Assembly: GCA_033763695.1 (NCBI GenBank)
Contig: JANRKB010000007.1
Location: 1 to 46,777 of the forward strand
Source: JANRKB01 sp033763695
GTDB taxonomy: Bacteria > Planctomycetota > Phycisphaerae > Phycisphaerales > UBA1924
Reading direction: 5' to 3'
DNA: 46,777 nt
The stretch's first letter is position 1; the number at the start of each line of letters is the position of its first letter. Below, piece after piece: positions 44,164 through 46,777 of this stretch. The translations under genes and the position numbers were made by a program. The notes under the pieces are model-generated. The model saw only the letters and a program-made list of their open reading frames with translations, was not told the DNA's origin and did no database searches.

Positions 44164-46776
44164 CTATCGCGCGTTGCCCTTCGCCTTCTCCAGCCGCGTT
44201 CGTGCCAGCGTCGCGTGCTTGTGCGCCGGGCCGACCGCCTCATCGAGGATTCGCGTCGCCTCGGTGAGCACCGGCACGGCGTCCGCCGCCCGACCCACGC
44301 CAGTCAGCGCTGCCCCGTGCTCCGACGCGATCACGCCGCGCCGCCAATGCTGCTCCGGAAGCAGTTTCTCTGCCGCGCTGCTGGCCTTCTCAATCAGCGG
44401 CAGCGCATCGGCAAAGCGTTCCTTGGCGTTGTACGCCGTCGCGAGGTTGTAGCGAGCCATCATCGTGTCGCTCGCCTCGTCTCCGAGCGTCTTCTCGGCC
44501 AGTGCAAGCCCGGTCGTGAAGTTCTCGATCGCCTCGTCAACGCGCTTGAGATCCATCAAGCACAGCCCGATGTTCTTGTAGCACTCGATGGTGTCCGAGT
44601 GCTCCGCCCCCAGTGTCTTGAGCCGTGCCGCGAGCACGCGCCGGAACATCGGCTCGGCTTCCTCGGCACGCCCCTTGTCGCGGATCAGCCCCGCCAGATT
44701 GCTCAGCGATGTCAGCGTGTCGTTGTGCTCTTCGCCCAGCACCTTGATGCTCAGTTCATACGTCTCGCGATACAGCGGCTCGGCCTCGTCACTCTTCCCA
44801 GTCTTGTTCAGCAGCAGCGCATAGTTGTTCAGCGCGATCAACGTGCCCGGGTGCTCCGACCCCTGCACCTCGCGCCGCAGGTTCAGCGCACGCTTGGCCA
44901 GCACCATCGCCTCGGCGTAGCGATCGAGGAACTCCAGCAGCGTCGCCAGATTGTTCATCGCGTCCAGCGTCGTTGGGTCGCGCTCGCCCAGCGTGCGCGT
45001 CTGCGCCTCCAGCGTCTTCCTCAGCAGTGGCTCCGCCTCCGCGTACTTCCCCTGCCCGATCCACAGCATCGCCAGGTTGTTCGCCGTCGACAGTGTTTGC
45101 TTGTGCGTCGGCCCCAGCGCCTTCTCCATCCGCGCCAGTGTCGGCACAAACAACTGCTCCGCGCCCGCGATATCGCCCGAATACTGCTTGGCCGTCGCGA
45201 TGTTGTTCAGTGCGGCCAGCGTGTCGACCGCGTCCGGCCCCGAGTATTGATTCGCCAGTGCATGGGCCCGCTCGAACTGCGTCAGCGCGATCTTGTACTC
45301 GCCCAGCGCGAGGTATGACGTGCCGATCGTGTCGCGGATTCGCCCTTCGACCTGCGGCTGGCTCTTGAGCTGCTCCGCCGCCTGTGCCGCACTCTGGTCC
45401 AGCACTTCGCGCACCGTCATGTCTTTGCCGCCCACACCCGGCGACACCGATGCGAGCATGGTGTTGAGGAAGTCGTTCACCGCCTTCGATGTCGCCGCTT
45501 CCGTCGCCGCGGTGTCGCGCGCCCGGATCGCCGCGTCCTTGGCGATGCGTTCCTGCACCTCCGCCTGCTGGGCCCGGGCCAGTCCGACCATCAACAGACC
45601 CACGCCGATCGCCGCGCCCAGCAACACCACGCCGCCCATCGCCACGCCCACGCGATGCCGCGAGATGAACTTGCGCAGGCGATACGTCGTCGTCGGCGGC
45701 CCCGCCAGCAGCGGCCTGCCCGCCAGATAGTTCTCGACGTCTTGCGCAAACTCAGAGACCGACGCGTACCGCCGATCGCGCGGCTTCTCCATCGCGCGCA
45801 GCGGGATCCACTCCAGTTCGCCCCGCAGTTGCCGCGCCAGGCCCGCGGGCGTCGTCGATCGCAGCATCGCGACCTTGTCCGCGTCGCGTCCCATCGAACT
45901 CAGTCGCGTCGACGGCCGCGGCGGCTCGTCCTCCACGACCATCCGCTGAATCTCCGACACCGGCAGCGCCCGCATGTCGCGCGCGCGGAACGGCAGCGCA
46001 CCCACCAGCAGTTCATACAAGATCACGCCCAGCGCATACACATCCGCCCGCGTGTCGATGTCCACATCCGCCATGCCCGCCTGCTCGGGGGCCATGTACT
46101 CCGGCGTGCCGATGAACTGCCCGGCCTCGGTCACATACGTCGCCGTGCGCACCCCCGGGCGCGTCGCCTTGGCGATGCCAAAGTCAATCACCTTGGGTGT
46201 CGCACGCCCGCTGTGCTCCGCGACCAGGATGTTCGATGGCTTCAGATCGCGATGGATGATTCCCTTCTGGTGCGCGTGCTGCACCGCACGGCACACCTGC
46301 TCGAACAGTTCCAGCCGCTGCCGCGCCGTCAGCCGCGCACGATCGCAATACGTCGTGATCGAAACGCCGTCGACATACTCCATCACGAAGTACGGTCGAC
46401 CCGTCGGCGTCGCACCGGCATCAAACACGCGAGCCACCGACGGATGATCCATCACCGCCAGCGCCTGCCGCTCCGCGTCGAATCGCGCCACCACCTCGCG
46501 CGTGTCCATGCCGAGCTTCAATACCTTCAGCGCGACGCGCCGCCGCACCGGTGTCGACTGCTCGGCCTCGTAGACCATGCCGAACCCGCCCTCGCCGATC
46601 AGCCGCGTCAGGCGATACGGCCCGATCACGTCGCCGACGCTTGGTCCCGCCGCGATCGGCGCGCTCATCCACACCGACGCCGGATCGAATCCCTGCGCCG
46701 CCGTGAGCGCCGTCTCGCTCGGACGCGGCCCACTGGGGCCACGAGATTCATCAGGTTGCCGGTTCGCGTCGCTCAT
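44164..46776 (-). CDS. Membrane-spanning Ser/Thr protein kinase with TPR repeats
   Basis: The 870-residue protein has a Pro/Ser-rich N-terminus (1-50), a full kinase domain (about 53-330), a membrane helix (about 372-395) and at least seven TPR repeats (about 480-850). Kinase motifs are GEGGFGMVYE, VALKVLK, HRDLKPSNIL, DFGIAKA and MAPEQAG, all intact. The repeats are of the 42-residue kinesin-light-chain/NPHP3 type, with GKYAEAEPLLRKTLEAQTRT and 'LG..H..TL....NLA' units. Planctomycetes carry many of these kinases, usually beside a TIGR02999 sigma factor, which would lie beyond the right edge. The ATG is at the very edge of the window (46774-46776), so an earlier start cannot be excluded. The repeats may bind partner proteins and signal to the kinase. 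Confidence 0.9.
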   Translation of the reverse strand: MSDANRQPDESRGPSGPRPSETALTAAQGFDPASVWMSAPIAAGPSVGDVIGPYRLTRLIGEGGFGMVYEAEQSTPVRRRVALKVLKLGMDTREVVARFDAERQALAVMDHPSVARVFDAGATPTGRPYFVMEYVDGVSITTYCDRARLTARQRLELFEQVCRAVQHAHQKGIIHRDLKPSNILVAEHSGRATPKVIDFGIAKATRPGVRTATYVTEAGQFIGTPEYMAPEQAGMADVDIDTRADVYALGVILYELLVGALPFRARDMRALPVSEIQRMVVEDEPPRPSTRLSSMGRDADKVAMLRSTTPAGLARQLRGELEWIPLRAMEKPRDRRYASVSEFAQDVENYLAGRPLLAGPPTTTYRLRKFISRHRVGVAMGGVVLLGAAIGVGLLMVGLARAQQAEVQERIAKDAAIRARDTAATEAATSKAVNDFLNTMLASVSPGVGGKDMTVREVLDQSAAQAAEQLKSQPQVEGRIRDTIGTSYLALGEYKIALTQFERAHALANQYSGPDAVDTLAALNNIATAKQYSGDIAGAEQLFVPTLARMEKALGPTHKQTLSTANNLAMLWIGQGKYAEAEPLLRKTLEAQTRTLGERDPTTLDAMNNLATLLEFLDRYAEAMVLAKRALNLRREVQGSEHPGTLIALNNYALLLNKTGKSDEAEPLYRETYELSIKVLGEEHNDTLTSLSNLAGLIRDKGRAEEAEPMFRRVLAARLKTLGAEHSDTIECYKNIGLCLMDLKRVDEAIENFTTGLALAEKTLGDEASDTMMARYNLATAYNAKERFADALPLIEKASSAAEKLLPEQHWRRGVIASEHGAALTGVGRAADAVPVLTEATRILDEAVGPAHKHATLARTRLEKAKGNAR

Positions 46777-46777
46777 G

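Overview
The window is a GC-rich, gene-dense chromosomal segment with no phage, transposon, CRISPR array or RNA gene that I can see. The gene content points to a planctomycete, most likely of the Phycisphaerae. The grounds are paired DUF1501/DUF1800 proteins, an alternative complex III operon whose MoCo/Fe-S subunit has the extended Tat leader, a TIGR02999-type ECF sigma factor beside a giant Ser/Thr kinase, PEP-CTERM-like proteins ending in P-x-P-G...RRR, and a C-terminal dockerin-like domain ending in GC. This assignment rests on family knowledge, not on a marker gene.

Layout. Positions 1-2248 hold the 3' end of a probable astA, astD and a VOC-fold protein. On the minus strand, 2335-7014 holds ctaA (heme A synthase), a DUF1800 protein and a DUF1501 protein. 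From 7397 to 22929 a single plus-strand cluster encodes a respiratory chain module: actA-actB-actC-actD-actE-actF (alternative complex III, quinol to cytochrome c), a small His-rich membrane protein, a SCO-type copper chaperone, and caa3-type cytochrome oxidase subunits II (with a fused cytochrome c), I, III and IV. Several of these genes are joined by 4-base stop/start overlaps, and ctaA, which supplies the oxidase cofactor, diverges from actA. Then come an array of hairpins, a small DUF433 gene, an unknown membrane-anchored protein and a YeiH-family transporter.

From 25733 to 28459 lies a secreted HEXXH metallopeptidase ending in a dockerin-like pair of Ca-binding loops. It is followed by a good terminator and by an ECF sigma factor/WD40 Ser-Thr kinase pair. 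Surface-polysaccharide and glycosylation genes follow (WbaP-type sugar-phosphate transferase; SPINDLY/OGT-type glycosyltransferase), then the translational GTPase typA/bipA, three PEP-CTERM-like exported proteins, two unknown proteins, astB, and a second Ser/Thr kinase carrying TPR repeats that reads in from the right edge. The arginine succinyltransferase (AST) pathway is thus represented at both ends of the window, about 41 kb apart.

The most unusual structure is in the spacers. A degenerate heptamer (GGCATYR) is tandemly repeated in at least five spacers in and around the respiratory operon. A second, GA-rich family (core GAGACGAAG) occurs in three spacers in different orientations. A 250-bp run of six hairpins separates the oxidase operon from the DUF433 gene. 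Almost every subunit of the two respiratory complexes also carries a histidine-rich terminal tail. I found no convincing wholly new multi-gene system; the repeats, hairpins, His tails and unknown genes are the best leads.
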